Under the pieces are notes generated by a model. It worked only from the letters and a program-made list of their open reading frames with translations, was not told where the DNA came from and made no database searches. The position numbers and the translations under genes are program-made. From contig NZ_JAMZDX010000005.1 in NCBI RefSeq assembly GCF_024172095.1, forward strand, positions 62,001-126,000: a stretch of DNA of 64,000 nt. The letters are read 5' to 3'. Source of the stretch: Kitasatospora cinereorecta. Lineage in GTDB: Bacteria; Actinomycetota; Actinomycetes; Streptomycetales; Streptomycetaceae. This document shows positions 29,836 to 41,665 of this stretch, piece after piece; positions within the stretch are counted from its first letter, which is position 1; each line of letters starts with the position of its first letter.

Positions 29836-32151
29836 TTGCGCCTGCTCCGGCTCCTGACTGCCGCGGTCTGCGCCGCCGGCACCCTCGTCCTGCCTGCTGT
29901 GACCGCCGCCGGCCCGGCGGCCGCCGCCACCACAACGCCCCAGACCGTCCCGGCACTTCGCCAATGGACCGCCGGCACCGGCGCCGGCTACACCTTCACC
30001 GCCACCACCCGGATCGTGGTCGACCCGGCCTACACCGCCCAACTCGCCGACGAGGCCGCCACCTTCGCCGACGATCTCGGCACGCTGGAGGGCCGGACGG
30101 TGAGCGTGGCCACCGGCACGGCCGCCGCCGGGGACATCACCCTCACCCTCGGCGACAGCTCGCTCCCCGCCGAGGGCTACCGGATGACCGTCGGCTCGTC
30201 GATCGCCCTCCAGGGCTCCACCGACACGGGGGCCTTCTACGGCACCCGGACGGTTCTCGAACTGCTCCACCAGTCGGTCACCGTCCCGGCCGGTACGGCC
30301 GTCGACTGGCCGACCAAGCCCGAGCGCGGCTTGATGATCGACCAGGGCCGGAAGTTCTTCACCGTGGACTGGGTGAAGCAGCACATCAAGGAGCTGGCCT
30401 ACCTCAAGCTCAACTACTTCCACTTCCACCTCTCCGACACCTTCGGCTTCCGCCTGGAGAGTTCCACCCACCCCGAGATCGTCTCCGCCGACCACTACTC
30501 CAAGCAGGACATCGCCGACCTGGTGGCGCTCGGGCAGAAGTACCACGTCACCATCGTCCCGGAGATCGACACCCCCGGGCACATGAACGCGATCCTCGCC
30601 GCCCACCCCGAACTGAAGCTCAAGGACCGCAACGGCACCGCCAGCGCCGAGTTCATCGACCTCTCCCTGCCCGGGAGTTACACGCTGATCAAGGACCTGG
30701 TCACCGAGTACCTGCCACTCTTCCCCGCCCCCTACTGGCACATCGGCGCCGACGAATACGTCACGGACTACAGCCAGTACCCGCAGCTGCTGTCCTACGC
30801 CCGCGCCAACTACGGGGCGAGCGCCACCGCCAAGGACACCTACTACGGGTTCGTCAACTGGTCCGACACCCTGGTCCGGGCCGCCGGCAAGACCACCCGG
30901 ATGTGGAACGACGGCATCAAGTCCGGCGACGGCACCGTCACGCCCAACTCCGACATCCTGGTCGAGTACTGGTACAACTACGGCCTCACCCCTCAGCAGT
31001 TGGCCGCCGCCGGGCACACCGTCGCCAACGAGTCATGGACGCCCACCTACTACGTGCTGGGCGGCGCCAAGCCCGACACCACGTGGATGTACGAGACCTG
31101 GACCCCCGACCTCTTCCAGGGCAGCAACACCCTCACCGACGGCAGCCGCAACCCCGGCTCACTGATCCACGTCTGGTGCGACAACCCGACCGCCGACACC
31201 GAGGACCAGATCGCCGCCGGCATCATGTACCCGCTGCGCGGCCTCGCCCAGCAGACCTGGGGCTCCCCCAAGCCCGTCGCCACCTACGCCGCCTTCACCC
31301 CAATCATCGCCGCCGTCGGCCACAATCCCGCCTGGCCCGGCCTCGCCCAACCTGGCAACCTCGCCCGCAACAAGCCAACCACCGCCTCCAGCACCGAGAC
31401 ACCGAACTTCCCCGCCGCCCTCGCCACCGACGGCGACGGCGCCACCCGCTGGTCCAGCGCCTACAGCGACCCGCAGTGGTTGCAGGTCGACCTCGGCTCC
31501 ACCCAGACCGTCGGCCGGGTCGTCCTGCGCTGGGAGGCGGCGTACGGCAAGGCCTTCCAGATCCAGGTCTCCGACGACGCCACCACCTGGCGCACCATCT
31601 ACACCACCACGACCGGCACCGGCGGCGTCCAGGACCTCGGCGGCCTCACCGGTACCGGCCGCTACCTCCGCCTGTACGCCACCCAGCGCGGCACCACCTA
31701 CGGCTACTCCCTCTACGAGTTCGAGGCCTACGCTCCCGGCGGACTGGCCGGCACCCACACCCTCACCGCCGGCGGCAAGGCGCTCGACGACCCCGGTAGC
31801 TCCACCAAGGCCGGCACCCAGTTGATCACCTGGACCCCGCACGGCGGCGCCAACCAGCAGTGGCAGCTGACCCCCAACGCCGACGGCAGCTACACCCTCG
31901 TCAACTCCGCCTCCCAGCTCTGCGCCGACGTCAACGGCGGCTCCACCGCCGCCGGCGCCGCCGTCATCCAGTGGACCTGCACCGGCGCCGACAACCAGCG
32001 CTGGCTCTTCACCCCGGTCACCGGCGGCGGCTACACCATCGCCTCCAAGAAGAGCGCACTGCTGCTCAGCACCGCCTCCACCGCCGACGGCGCCCTGCTC
32101 ACCCAGCAGCCCGCGGGAGGTTCGGCGCTCCAGACCTGGCAACTCGCCTGA
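29836..32151 (+). CDS. secreted GH20 beta-N-acetylhexosaminidase with F5/8-C and RICIN modules
   Basis: 771 residues. TTG 29836 is used because GGGAG lies seven bases upstream and the signal peptide starts immediately (LRLLRLLTAAVCAAGTLVLP, cleavage near AAAAT). Residues 40-140 are a GH20b-like N-terminal domain. The TIM barrel (about 155-490) has the opening ERGLMIDQGRKFF, HFHLSD, and the catalytic pair Asp306-Glu307 in HIGADEY used with the substrate N-acetyl group. An F5/8 type C (discoidin) module at about 512-635 and a RICIN lectin at about 640-771 (QQWQL, QRWLF) would bind glycans. Likely releases GlcNAc (or GalNAc) from chitin oligomers or glycans outside the cell. Confidence 0.95.
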   Translation: MRLLRLLTAAVCAAGTLVLPAVTAAGPAAAATTTPQTVPALRQWTAGTGAGYTFTATTRIVVDPAYTAQLADEAATFADDLGTLEGRTVSVATGTAAAGDITLTLGDSSLPAEGYRMTVGSSIALQGSTDTGAFYGTRTVLELLHQSVTVPAGTAVDWPTKPERGLMIDQGRKFFTVDWVKQHIKELAYLKLNYFHFHLSDTFGFRLESSTHPEIVSADHYSKQDIADLVALGQKYHVTIVPEIDTPGHMNAILAAHPELKLKDRNGTASAEFIDLSLPGSYTLIKDLVTEYLPLFPAPYWHIGADEYVTDYSQYPQLLSYARANYGASATAKDTYYGFVNWSDTLVRAAGKTTRMWNDGIKSGDGTVTPNSDILVEYWYNYGLTPQQLAAAGHTVANESWTPTYYVLGGAKPDTTWMYETWTPDLFQGSNTLTDGSRNPGSLIHVWCDNPTADTEDQIAAGIMYPLRGLAQQTWGSPKPVATYAAFTPIIAAVGHNPAWPGLAQPGNLARNKPTTASSTETPNFPAALATDGDGATRWSSAYSDPQWLQVDLGSTQTVGRVVLRWEAAYGKAFQIQVSDDATTWRTIYTTTTGTGGVQDLGGLTGTGRYLRLYATQRGTTYGYSLYEFEAYAPGGLAGTHTLTAGGKALDDPGSSTKAGTQLITWTPHGGANQQWQLTPNADGSYTLVNSASQLCADVNGGSTAAGAAVIQWTCTGADNQRWLFTPVTGGGYTIASKKSALLLSTASTADGALLTQQPAGGSALQTWQLA

Positions 32152-32163
32152 CCCACCCCGACC

Positions 32164-32195
32164 GGCCGCCCGTGAGCCCCACCTCGCGGGCGGCC
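32164..32195 (+). terminator. hairpin after the GH20 gene
   Basis: Nine-base arms GGCCGCCCG (32164-32172) and CGGGCGGCC (32187-32195), loop 14 bases, 13 bases after the GH20 stop. No U-tract. Confidence 0.55.
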
Positions 32196-32503
32196 GCCCT
32201 CCTGCAAGAGCGCCTGGGCGGCGTGATCCAATGCCCGCACCGAGCGGTGCGCCACGCGGTGATCACCGCGCTGCGCGACCCGTACCTCGGCCGGCTCCTG
32301 CGCTCCACTGCCATCAAGAGCTCGTCAATGCGCCAGCACTTCGCGTACGGAACGCGTCAACGGATTCCACGTGTCGCCACCCCTGTCGTCTCATGGATCC
32401 CAGGGACTCCGGGAGATCAGGCCACAGGTTCATCGAACCTTCCCACCTCTTCTCCAAGGATTCCCAGGAACAGCAGCCACCACCACCCGAGGGAAGCACC
32501 ACC
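32196..32503. other. intergenic, no supported gene
   Basis: 308 bases before the universal stress gene. Short open frames here have no conserved features I recognise. The region must carry the stress-gene promoter, but no convincing -35/-10 pair stood out. Confidence 0.4.
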
Positions 32504-33007
32504 ATGGCTGAGGACACACGGATCGTCGTCGGAGTCAGCGGATCGGCCGGCAACCTGGCCGCCCTGCGCCGAGCGGTGCAGGAGGCCCGCCTGCGCAACG
32601 CCGTACTCGTCCCGGTGATCGCCTGGACTCCGGTCGGCGGCGAGTCCACCTACCGCGCCGCGCCGGTACCGCGGCTGGCTCAGCTCTGGGCGCAGGCCGC
32701 CCAGGACCGGCTCGACGCCGCCTTCGCCCGTGCCTTCGGCGGGTACCCCGCGGATGTCCGCGTCGAGCCCGTGGTGAGGCGTGGCGAGACCGGCCCGGTG
32801 CTGGCGCGGCTCGCGAACCGGCCGGGTGACCTGCTGGTGGTGGGCGCCGGCCGACGCACCCCGCTGCGGACGCTCCTCCAGCGCGGATCGGTGAGCCGCT
32901 ACTGCCTGGCGCACGCCGTGTGCACCGTGGTGGCGGTTCCGCCGACCGCCTCGGTGGACACCGACGCGGCGGGTCACGACGGTCGGCCCGCCCTCGCGGC
33001 CGCGTGA
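32504..33007 (+). CDS. universal stress protein (UspA family)
   Basis: 167 residues from ATG 32504 (MAEDTRIVVGVSGSAGN), preceded by GAGGGA; the frame is open much further upstream but only from this point shows USP character. It has the opening VVGVSGS...ALRRAVQEA and the nucleotide-site signature DLLVVGAGRRTPLRTLLQRGSVSRYCLAHAVC split over two strands (normally G-2x-G-9x-G-S/T). The expected second Gly is replaced (GAGRR), so ATP binding is plausible but uncertain. A soluble single-domain protein, typically linked to dormancy, hypoxia or stress in actinobacteria. Confidence 0.88.
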   Translation: MAEDTRIVVGVSGSAGNLAALRRAVQEARLRNAVLVPVIAWTPVGGESTYRAAPVPRLAQLWAQAAQDRLDAAFARAFGGYPADVRVEPVVRRGETGPVLARLANRPGDLLVVGAGRRTPLRTLLQRGSVSRYCLAHAVCTVVAVPPTASVDTDAAGHDGRPALAAA

Positions 33008-33548
33008 AGCCGGGCCGGGCGGGACGGCTCCGGCCTGGATCGCCCATCATCTCGACCTGCCGTCCGAAGCGGTGCGCCCACTGGTCGCCGCCGCCCGACA
33101 GCGGCACCGGACCACCGGCATGCCCCGGGCACCGCACGTCCCGGACTGAGGTGACCGGCCCGTCGGCCGACCGGGCCGGTTGCCCGGCAACTCCGCCTGC
33201 ACACCGACCCGCAGAGCGGCAGGCTCAGGACCGGAGGCGCCGGGGCGCAGGCGGACCCCCGGATCGGGGCACCCACCGAGGGGCCGGACCTGGCCCGGTC
33301 CCGGGGAACTGTCGGCCGCGGCCGCCGAGGTGCCGGACGGCCCTGCCCCGGCCATCCGCTCGGGTGAACCGCTGCGCCTGCCTCGGTCTGGGTCCGCCTG
33401 CCGCAAGGGGTGCGTCTCGCGGCCTGAGCCCCGACGACTGGCCGGTGCGTCAAGGATTCGTTGAGGCGAGTGCGTCACGGCGAGTCGATCTTCACCGCTC
33501 GCTAGGGTGGGCACCTTCCCGGTCCGATCAGCAAGGAGCTCCACCACC
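33008..33548. other. dnaE upstream region with a possible coding remnant
   Basis: 541 bases. Bases about 33033-33149 translate (plus strand) as AWIAHHLDLPSEAVRPLV followed by AAARQRHRTTG and a stop, which looks protein-like but has no start codon of its own; it may be the tail of a decayed gene. Just before dnaE a TAGGGT at about 33503 resembles an actinobacterial -10. AAGGAG at 33531-33536 is the dnaE ribosome site. Otherwise nothing was seen. Confidence 0.4.
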
Positions 33549-37106
<3,558 letters not shown>

Positions 37107-37167
37107 TGGGGACCCGCCTCGGGGATTCGTCGAGGCCATGTGCGGCGAACCCACCATCGAGGACTCC

Positions 37168-37201
37168 CCCGACGGCGTGAGCGTCGACGGCTGCCGTCGG
37201 G
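37168..37201 (+). terminator. hairpin downstream of dnaE
   Basis: Arms CCCGACGGC (37168-37176) and GCCGTCGGG (37193-37201), 16-base loop, 61 bases after the dnaE stop. A plausible terminator separating dnaE from the potassium transporter gene. Confidence 0.45.
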
Positions 37202-37340
37202 CGTGCCCGGACGGGGCGTCAGCACGGTACCGGTCGGAACAAAGGCGCCGGTCATCTCCCGGTTGACCCGCTGTGGGATCATCATCCGCACTCATGTACC
37301 AAGGGCTGCGGCACAGCAGCTCGCGCGGAGGAGGATCACC

Positions 37341-39287
37341 ATGGCCGATCGCGCTGCCGCACCGCAGCCGACCGGGGTTCGGCATCCGGGCACACCCGAC
37401 TCGGCGCGCCTGGCGCTGGTGGTCGGTGCGCTCGGGGTGGTCTTCGGTGACATCGGGACCAGCCCGATCTACACCCTCCAGACCGTGTTCAACCCGGACG
37501 ACCCGCACCCCGTCCCGGTCAGCACGCAGAACGTGTACGGGGTGGTGTCGCTGGTCTTCTGGTCGGTGGTGGTCATCGTCCTGGTCACCTACGTGCTGCT
37601 GGCGATGCGTGCCGACAACGAGGGCGAGGGCGGCATCATGGCGCTGATCACCCTGCTGCGGCGCTCGGGCTCGCAGCGGGGCCGCCGGACCACTCTCGTG
37701 CTGGCGGCGCTGGGCATCTTCGGCGCGGCGCTGTTCCTCGGCGACAGCATGATCACCCCGGCCATGTCGGTGCTGTCGGCGGTCGAGGGCCTGAAGGTGG
37801 TCGAGCCGTCGTTCGAGAGCGCCGTCGTCCCGCTCACCGCCGTGATCATCGTGCTGCTGTTCCTGGTGCAGCGGCGGGGCACGGCGGTGGTGGGACGGCT
37901 GTTCGGGCCGGTGATGATCGGCTGGTTCGTGGTGATCGGCGCGTGCGGGGTGTCCGGGATCGCCGACCGTCCGCAGATCCTCCGGGCGCTCTCGCCGACG
38001 TACGCCCTGTCCTTCCTCGCCGGCCACTTCGGCATCGCGTTCTTCGCCCTGGCCGCCGTGGTCCTCGCGGTGACCGGCGCCGAGGCGCTCTACGCCGACA
38101 TGGGGCACTTCGGCCGTACCGCGATCACCCGTGGCTGGCTGTTCGTCGTCTTCCCGGCCTGCGTGCTCAGTTACCTGGGTCAGGGCGCGCTGATCCTCGA
38201 CGACCCGGCCAACATCAGCAGCCCGTTCTTCCTGCTCGTGCCCGCCTGGGGCCAGTGGCCGATGATCCTGCTCGCCACCGCGGCCACGGTCATCGCCTCC
38301 CAGGCGGTGATCACCGGCGCGTACTCGATCGCCTCCCAGGCCGCCCAGCTCGGCTACCTGCCGCGCCTGCGGATCGCGCACACCTCCGAGTCCACCATGG
38401 GTCAGATCTACGTGCCCTGGGTCAACTGGCTGCTGATGGTCTCGGTCCTCACCCTGGTCTTCGCCTTCCGCAGCTCCGCCGCTCTGGCGTACGCGTTCGG
38501 CATGGCGGTGACCGGCACCATCACCATCACCACCCTGCTGTTCTTCTACGTCGCCCGTTCGCGGTGGGGCACGCCGGTGTGGCTGGTCGCCGTCGGCGGC
38601 GGCCTGCTGCTCACCGTGGACCTGCTGTTCGTGGCGGCCAATGCCACCAAGCTCCTGCACGGCGCGTGGCTGCCGCTGCTGATCGGCGTCACCGCGTTCA
38701 CCGTGATGACCACCTGGCAGCGCGGCCGCGACATCGTCACCGCCGAGCGGGAGCGGCGCGAGGGCCCGCTGCGCGCGTTCGTCGACCGACTGCACAGCGG
38801 TGAGGTGGAGACCCTCCGGGTGCCCGGCACGGCCGTCTTCCTCAACCGGGGCAGTGAGACCACTCCGCTGGCGATGCGGGCCAACGTGGAACGCAACCGG
38901 GTCCGGCACGACCACGTGGTGATCCTCTCCCTGACCACCGAGCCGGTCCCCCGCGTTCCGGCCGACCAGCGGATCCTGGTCGACGGCCTCGGCTGGAGCG
39001 AGGACGGGATCATCCACGTCACCGTACGGTTCGGCTACATGGAGACTCCCGACGTCCCCGCCGCGCTCACGCTGCTCGACCCGGCCGAGACCGAGGGCGA
39101 GCTGCAACTCGACGAGGCCTCGTACTTCCTGTCGAAGATCGAGCTCCGCCGAGGCCAGGAACCCACCATGGCCCCCTGGCGCAAGCGCCTGTTCATCGCC
39201 ACCTCGTACATCACCGCCGACGCCGCCGAGTACTTCGGCCTCCCCCGCGACCGCACCGTCATCATGGGTTCGCACATCGAGGTGTAG
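37341..39287 (+). CDS. kup: KUP-family potassium uptake transporter
   Basis: 648 residues from ATG 37341 with GGAGGAGG seven bases upstream. The family signature GVVFGDIGTSPIYTLQ starts the first of twelve membrane helices; GEGGIMALITLL in the first loop and LGDSMITPAMSVLSAVEGL follow. Residues up to about 455 are membrane; the rest is the cytoplasmic domain (GTAVFLNRGSETTPLAM, SYFLSKIELRR). Proton-coupled low-affinity K+ uptake in the KUP/HAK/KT family. The gene's last 26 bases overlap the convergent LacI-type gene. A TTGACC at 37262 might be a -35, but I could not pair it with a -10. Confidence 0.96.
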   Translation: MADRAAAPQPTGVRHPGTPDSARLALVVGALGVVFGDIGTSPIYTLQTVFNPDDPHPVPVSTQNVYGVVSLVFWSVVVIVLVTYVLLAMRADNEGEGGIMALITLLRRSGSQRGRRTTLVLAALGIFGAALFLGDSMITPAMSVLSAVEGLKVVEPSFESAVVPLTAVIIVLLFLVQRRGTAVVGRLFGPVMIGWFVVIGACGVSGIADRPQILRALSPTYALSFLAGHFGIAFFALAAVVLAVTGAEALYADMGHFGRTAITRGWLFVVFPACVLSYLGQGALILDDPANISSPFFLLVPAWGQWPMILLATAATVIASQAVITGAYSIASQAAQLGYLPRLRIAHTSESTMGQIYVPWVNWLLMVSVLTLVFAFRSSAALAYAFGMAVTGTITITTLLFFYVARSRWGTPVWLVAVGGGLLLTVDLLFVAANATKLLHGAWLPLLIGVTAFTVMTTWQRGRDIVTAERERREGPLRAFVDRLHSGEVETLRVPGTAVFLNRGSETTPLAMRANVERNRVRHDHVVILSLTTEPVPRVPADQRILVDGLGWSEDGIIHVTVRFGYMETPDVPAALTLLDPAETEGELQLDEASYFLSKIELRRGQEPTMAPWRKRLFIATSYITADAAEYFGLPRDRTVIMGSHIEV

Positions 39288-40323
39288 GCCCGCCGGCCCC
39301 GGCCGGCGCGGTGCTGGCCCGCAGCACCGGTTCCGCAGCCAGCTCCACCCGCCGCACGCCGCCGTTCCCCTGATCGGTGAGCGCGAGGCGGACGGCCTCC
39401 TCCCCCATCCGGAGCAGCGGCAGCCGCACCGTACTGAGCGCCGGGGCCAGGTCGGTGGCGAGCGGGATGTCGTCGAACCCGGCCACCGAGACCTGGTCGG
39501 GCACCCCGATGCCGCAGTCGCGGAGTTCGGCCAGCACGCCCGCGGCGCAGATGTCCGAGAGTGCCAGCACCGCGGTCGGCCGCTCGTCCGCCGCTCCCGT
39601 GTCGAGGATCCGGCCGATCGCGGCGCGGCCGCCGTCGCGGCTGAACTCGGCCCGCTGGAGCCACCGTTCGGGCACCGCGAGGCCGGCCGCCGCGAGCGTG
39701 TCGAGGACACCGCCGAGCCGCTCCTCGGCGACCCGCATACGCTCGGGTCCGGTGATCACGGCGATCCTGCGGTGGCCGAGGGCGAGCAGCGCCCGGGTCA
39801 GTGCGGCGGCGCCCTGCCGGTTGGCGGGGAGCACGGCGTCGTACGCCGGGCCGTGGTCGGTGATCGCGGCGACGGCGCCGCCCTGGGCGCGGTAGGCGGC
39901 GAGTGCCTGGTCGATCCGGCGGCCGGTCTCCGGGTCGCTGTAGGCGGATCCGGCCAGCACGATCGCCCGGACCCGCTGGGCGTGCAGCATCCGGATGGCG
40001 TGGAGCTCCCGTTCGGGGTCGCCGTCGGTGCTGATGACCAGGGAGAGCAGGCCGGCCTTGGCGGCGGCGTCCCCGACGCCGCGGGCGATCGCGCCGAAGT
40101 ACGGGTCGGCGACGTCGTGGAGCAGGACGCCGAGGGTGGCGCCGGTGGCCCGGGCGAGGGCCTGGGCGGGGGCGTTGGGCAGGTAGCCGAGAGTCTCGGC
40201 GCTCGCCTTGACCTTCGCCGCCAGGTCGCCGGTGACCGTCCGGGTGGAGCCGTTCAGCACCCGTGAGGCCGTCGCGAGCGAGACCCCGGCGTGGCGGGCC
40301 ACGTCGCCGAGGGTGACTGCCAC
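39262..40323 (-). CDS. LacI-family transcriptional regulator
   Basis: 353 residues from GTG 40323, preferred over the upstream start at 40350 because GGAGAAGG sits upstream and the DNA-binding domain begins directly (VTLGDVARHAGVSLATASRVLNGS). A hinge and periplasmic-binding-protein-like sensor follow (LGVLLHDVADPYFGAIARGV, RVRAIVLAGS, HRRIAVITGP, VPDQVSVAGFDDIPLATDLAPALSTV). No sugar transporter or glycosidase gene is adjacent, so its regulon is elsewhere or limited to itself. It ends inside the convergent kup gene by 26 bases. Ligand unknown, probably a sugar. Confidence 0.93.
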   Translation of the reverse strand: MAVTLGDVARHAGVSLATASRVLNGSTRTVTGDLAAKVKASAETLGYLPNAPAQALARATGATLGVLLHDVADPYFGAIARGVGDAAAKAGLLSLVISTDGDPERELHAIRMLHAQRVRAIVLAGSAYSDPETGRRIDQALAAYRAQGGAVAAITDHGPAYDAVLPANRQGAAALTRALLALGHRRIAVITGPERMRVAEERLGGVLDTLAAAGLAVPERWLQRAEFSRDGGRAAIGRILDTGAADERPTAVLALSDICAAGVLAELRDCGIGVPDQVSVAGFDDIPLATDLAPALSTVRLPLLRMGEEAVRLALTDQGNGGVRRVELAAEPVLRASTAPAGAGGPTPRCANP

Positions 40324-40428
40324 CGGTCCACCTTCTCCCTGCCGCACCACCGCGCATGATCGCGGGGTTCAGGGTACCGCCCGGAGCCCGGATCCCGACC
40401 CGGCCGTGCGGGGGCCGATCCGCGGCCG

Positions 40429-40444
40429 TGGAAAGCGCCTTCCA
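40429..40444. promoter_or_regulatory. LacI-type operator
   Basis: TGGAAAGCGCCTTCCA differs at one base from the perfect palindrome TGGAAAGCGCTTTCCA, the form typical of LacI-family sites in actinobacteria. It lies 105 bases upstream of the lacI-type start, in the 232-base divergent region shared with the MmcQ/YjbR gene. It suggests autoregulation, and perhaps control of the divergent gene. Confidence 0.6.
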
Positions 40445-40555
40445 GGCTTCGTCCCGGGCCTCCCCGGACACCCCGCCGAGGGCCGCTACGACGCGACCGC
40501 CCGCCGGTGCGAGGATGGAGCCGCGTCCGCAGCTGTCCCACCGCCGGAGGCCGCC

Positions 40556-40936
40556 ATGAGTGCCACCCCACCGCCGCTCGACCGGCTGCGGTCGATCTGC
40601 CTGGCGCTGCCGGAGGCGCAGGAGCGGCCGAGCCACGGCGAGGCGAGCTGGTTCGTCGGCGGCGGCAGGATGTTCGTCACCACCGCCGACCACCACCACG
40701 ACGACCGCGTCGCGCTCTGGGCGGCCGCCCCGGCCGGGGTGCAGGAGCACCTGGTCGCCGCCGACCCGGAGCGCTACTTCCGGCCGCCGTACGTGGGCCA
40801 CCGCGGCTGGGTCGGCGCCTACCTGGATGTCCCGGTGGACTGGGCGCGGGTCGAGGACCTGGTGGTCGACGCGTACTGCCTGGTCGCCCCGGCCCGCCTG
40901 CGCTCCGCGGTCGAAAAGCCCGGGGCCGGTGGTTGA
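40556..40936 (+). CDS. MmcQ/YjbR family DNA-binding-like protein
   Basis: 126 residues, ATG 40556 with GGAGG eight bases upstream. The whole length fits the MmcQ/YjbR (CyaY-like fold) family: LDRLRSICLALPEAQERPSHGEASWFVGG at the start, RYFRPPYVGHRGWVGAYLD in the middle and VEDLVVDAYCLVAPARL at the end. The biochemical role is unknown; the name MmcQ comes from the mitomycin cluster. Followed 22 bases later by the MOSC gene. Confidence 0.88.
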   Translation: MSATPPPLDRLRSICLALPEAQERPSHGEASWFVGGGRMFVTTADHHHDDRVALWAAAPAGVQEHLVAADPERYFRPPYVGHRGWVGAYLDVPVDWARVEDLVVDAYCLVAPARLRSAVEKPGAGG

Positions 40937-40958
40937 AGCCTCGACTAGCGTGGGCCCC

Positions 40959-41624
40959 ATGAAGCTGCTGACCGTGAACGCGGGCAAGGCCCGCCCCGTC
41001 CCGTACACCGACGCCCCGTCCGGCGCCTCCGGCATCGACAAGCAGCCGGTGGACGGCCCGGTCCGCATCGCGCACCCCGGCCCCAAGGGCTCGGCGGGGG
41101 GCGGCGTCGCCGGCGACGCCGTGTGCGACCTGCGCTTCCACGGCGGTCCCGACCGGGCGGCGTACGCCTACGCCCGCGAGGACCTGGACGCGTGGCAGCG
41201 GGAGCTCGGCCGCGACCTCGCCAACGGCTGCTTCGGCGAGAACCTGACCACCGCCGGCGTCGACGTCACCCACGCGCTGATCGGCGAGCACTGGCGAATC
41301 GGCACCACCGTCCTGGAGGTCACCGGCGGCCGGATCCCGTGCCGGACCTTCCAGGGCTTCCTCGAGGAGCCGGGCTGGGTCCGCCGTTTCACCCGGGCCG
41401 CCCGGCCCGGCGCGCTGCTGCGGGTGATCGAGGAGGGCGAGGTCCGCGCGGACGACCCGATCGAGGTGGTCCACCGCCCCGACCACGACATCACCGTCCA
41501 CCTGCTCTTCCGCGCCGCGACGCTGGAGCGCGAGCTGCTGCCGCGCACCCTGGTCGCCGCCGAGTGGATGGAGTCCGGGTTCCTGGAGACCGCCCGGGAG
41601 TACGTCGCCAAGTACGGCTCCTAG
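40959..41624 (+). CDS. MOSC domain protein (YiiM-like)
   Basis: 221 residues. ATG 40959 lacks a ribosome site. A TAGCGT at 40946-40951, seven bases before it, suggests a leaderless transcript. The MOSC fold is recognisable: KGSAGGGVAGDAVCDLRFHGGPDRAAYAYA, then the conserved FGENLTTAGVDV and the cysteine in GGRIPCRTFQGF, which in MOSC proteins handles sulfur or the Mo-cofactor. The C-terminal part (PRTLVAAEWMESGF) is as in YiiM relatives, which reduce N-hydroxylated compounds with molybdenum cofactor. The stop codon sits inside a 12-bp tandem repeat. Confidence 0.9.
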   Translation: MKLLTVNAGKARPVPYTDAPSGASGIDKQPVDGPVRIAHPGPKGSAGGGVAGDAVCDLRFHGGPDRAAYAYAREDLDAWQRELGRDLANGCFGENLTTAGVDVTHALIGEHWRIGTTVLEVTGGRIPCRTFQGFLEEPGWVRRFTRAARPGALLRVIEEGEVRADDPIEVVHRPDHDITVHLLFRAATLERELLPRTLVAAEWMESGFLETAREYVAKYGS

Positions 41625-41653
41625 TACGGCTCCTGGTACGGCTCCTGGTACGG
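41613..41653. repeat. 12-bp tandem repeat spanning the MOSC stop codon
   Basis: Unit TACGGCTCCTRG repeated 3.4 times: the first copy ends TAG (the stop), the next two end TGG. A single base change from TGG to TAG may have set the present end of the protein, or the repeat arose by slippage from the native YGS-stop end. Confidence 0.85.
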
Positions 41654-41665
41654 TCACCGCCGCCG

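Noticed and set aside
37207..37340. Possible riboswitch (c-di-AMP type) upstream of kup
   Set aside because: Only about 130 bases, and I could not recognise the conserved ydaO core elements.
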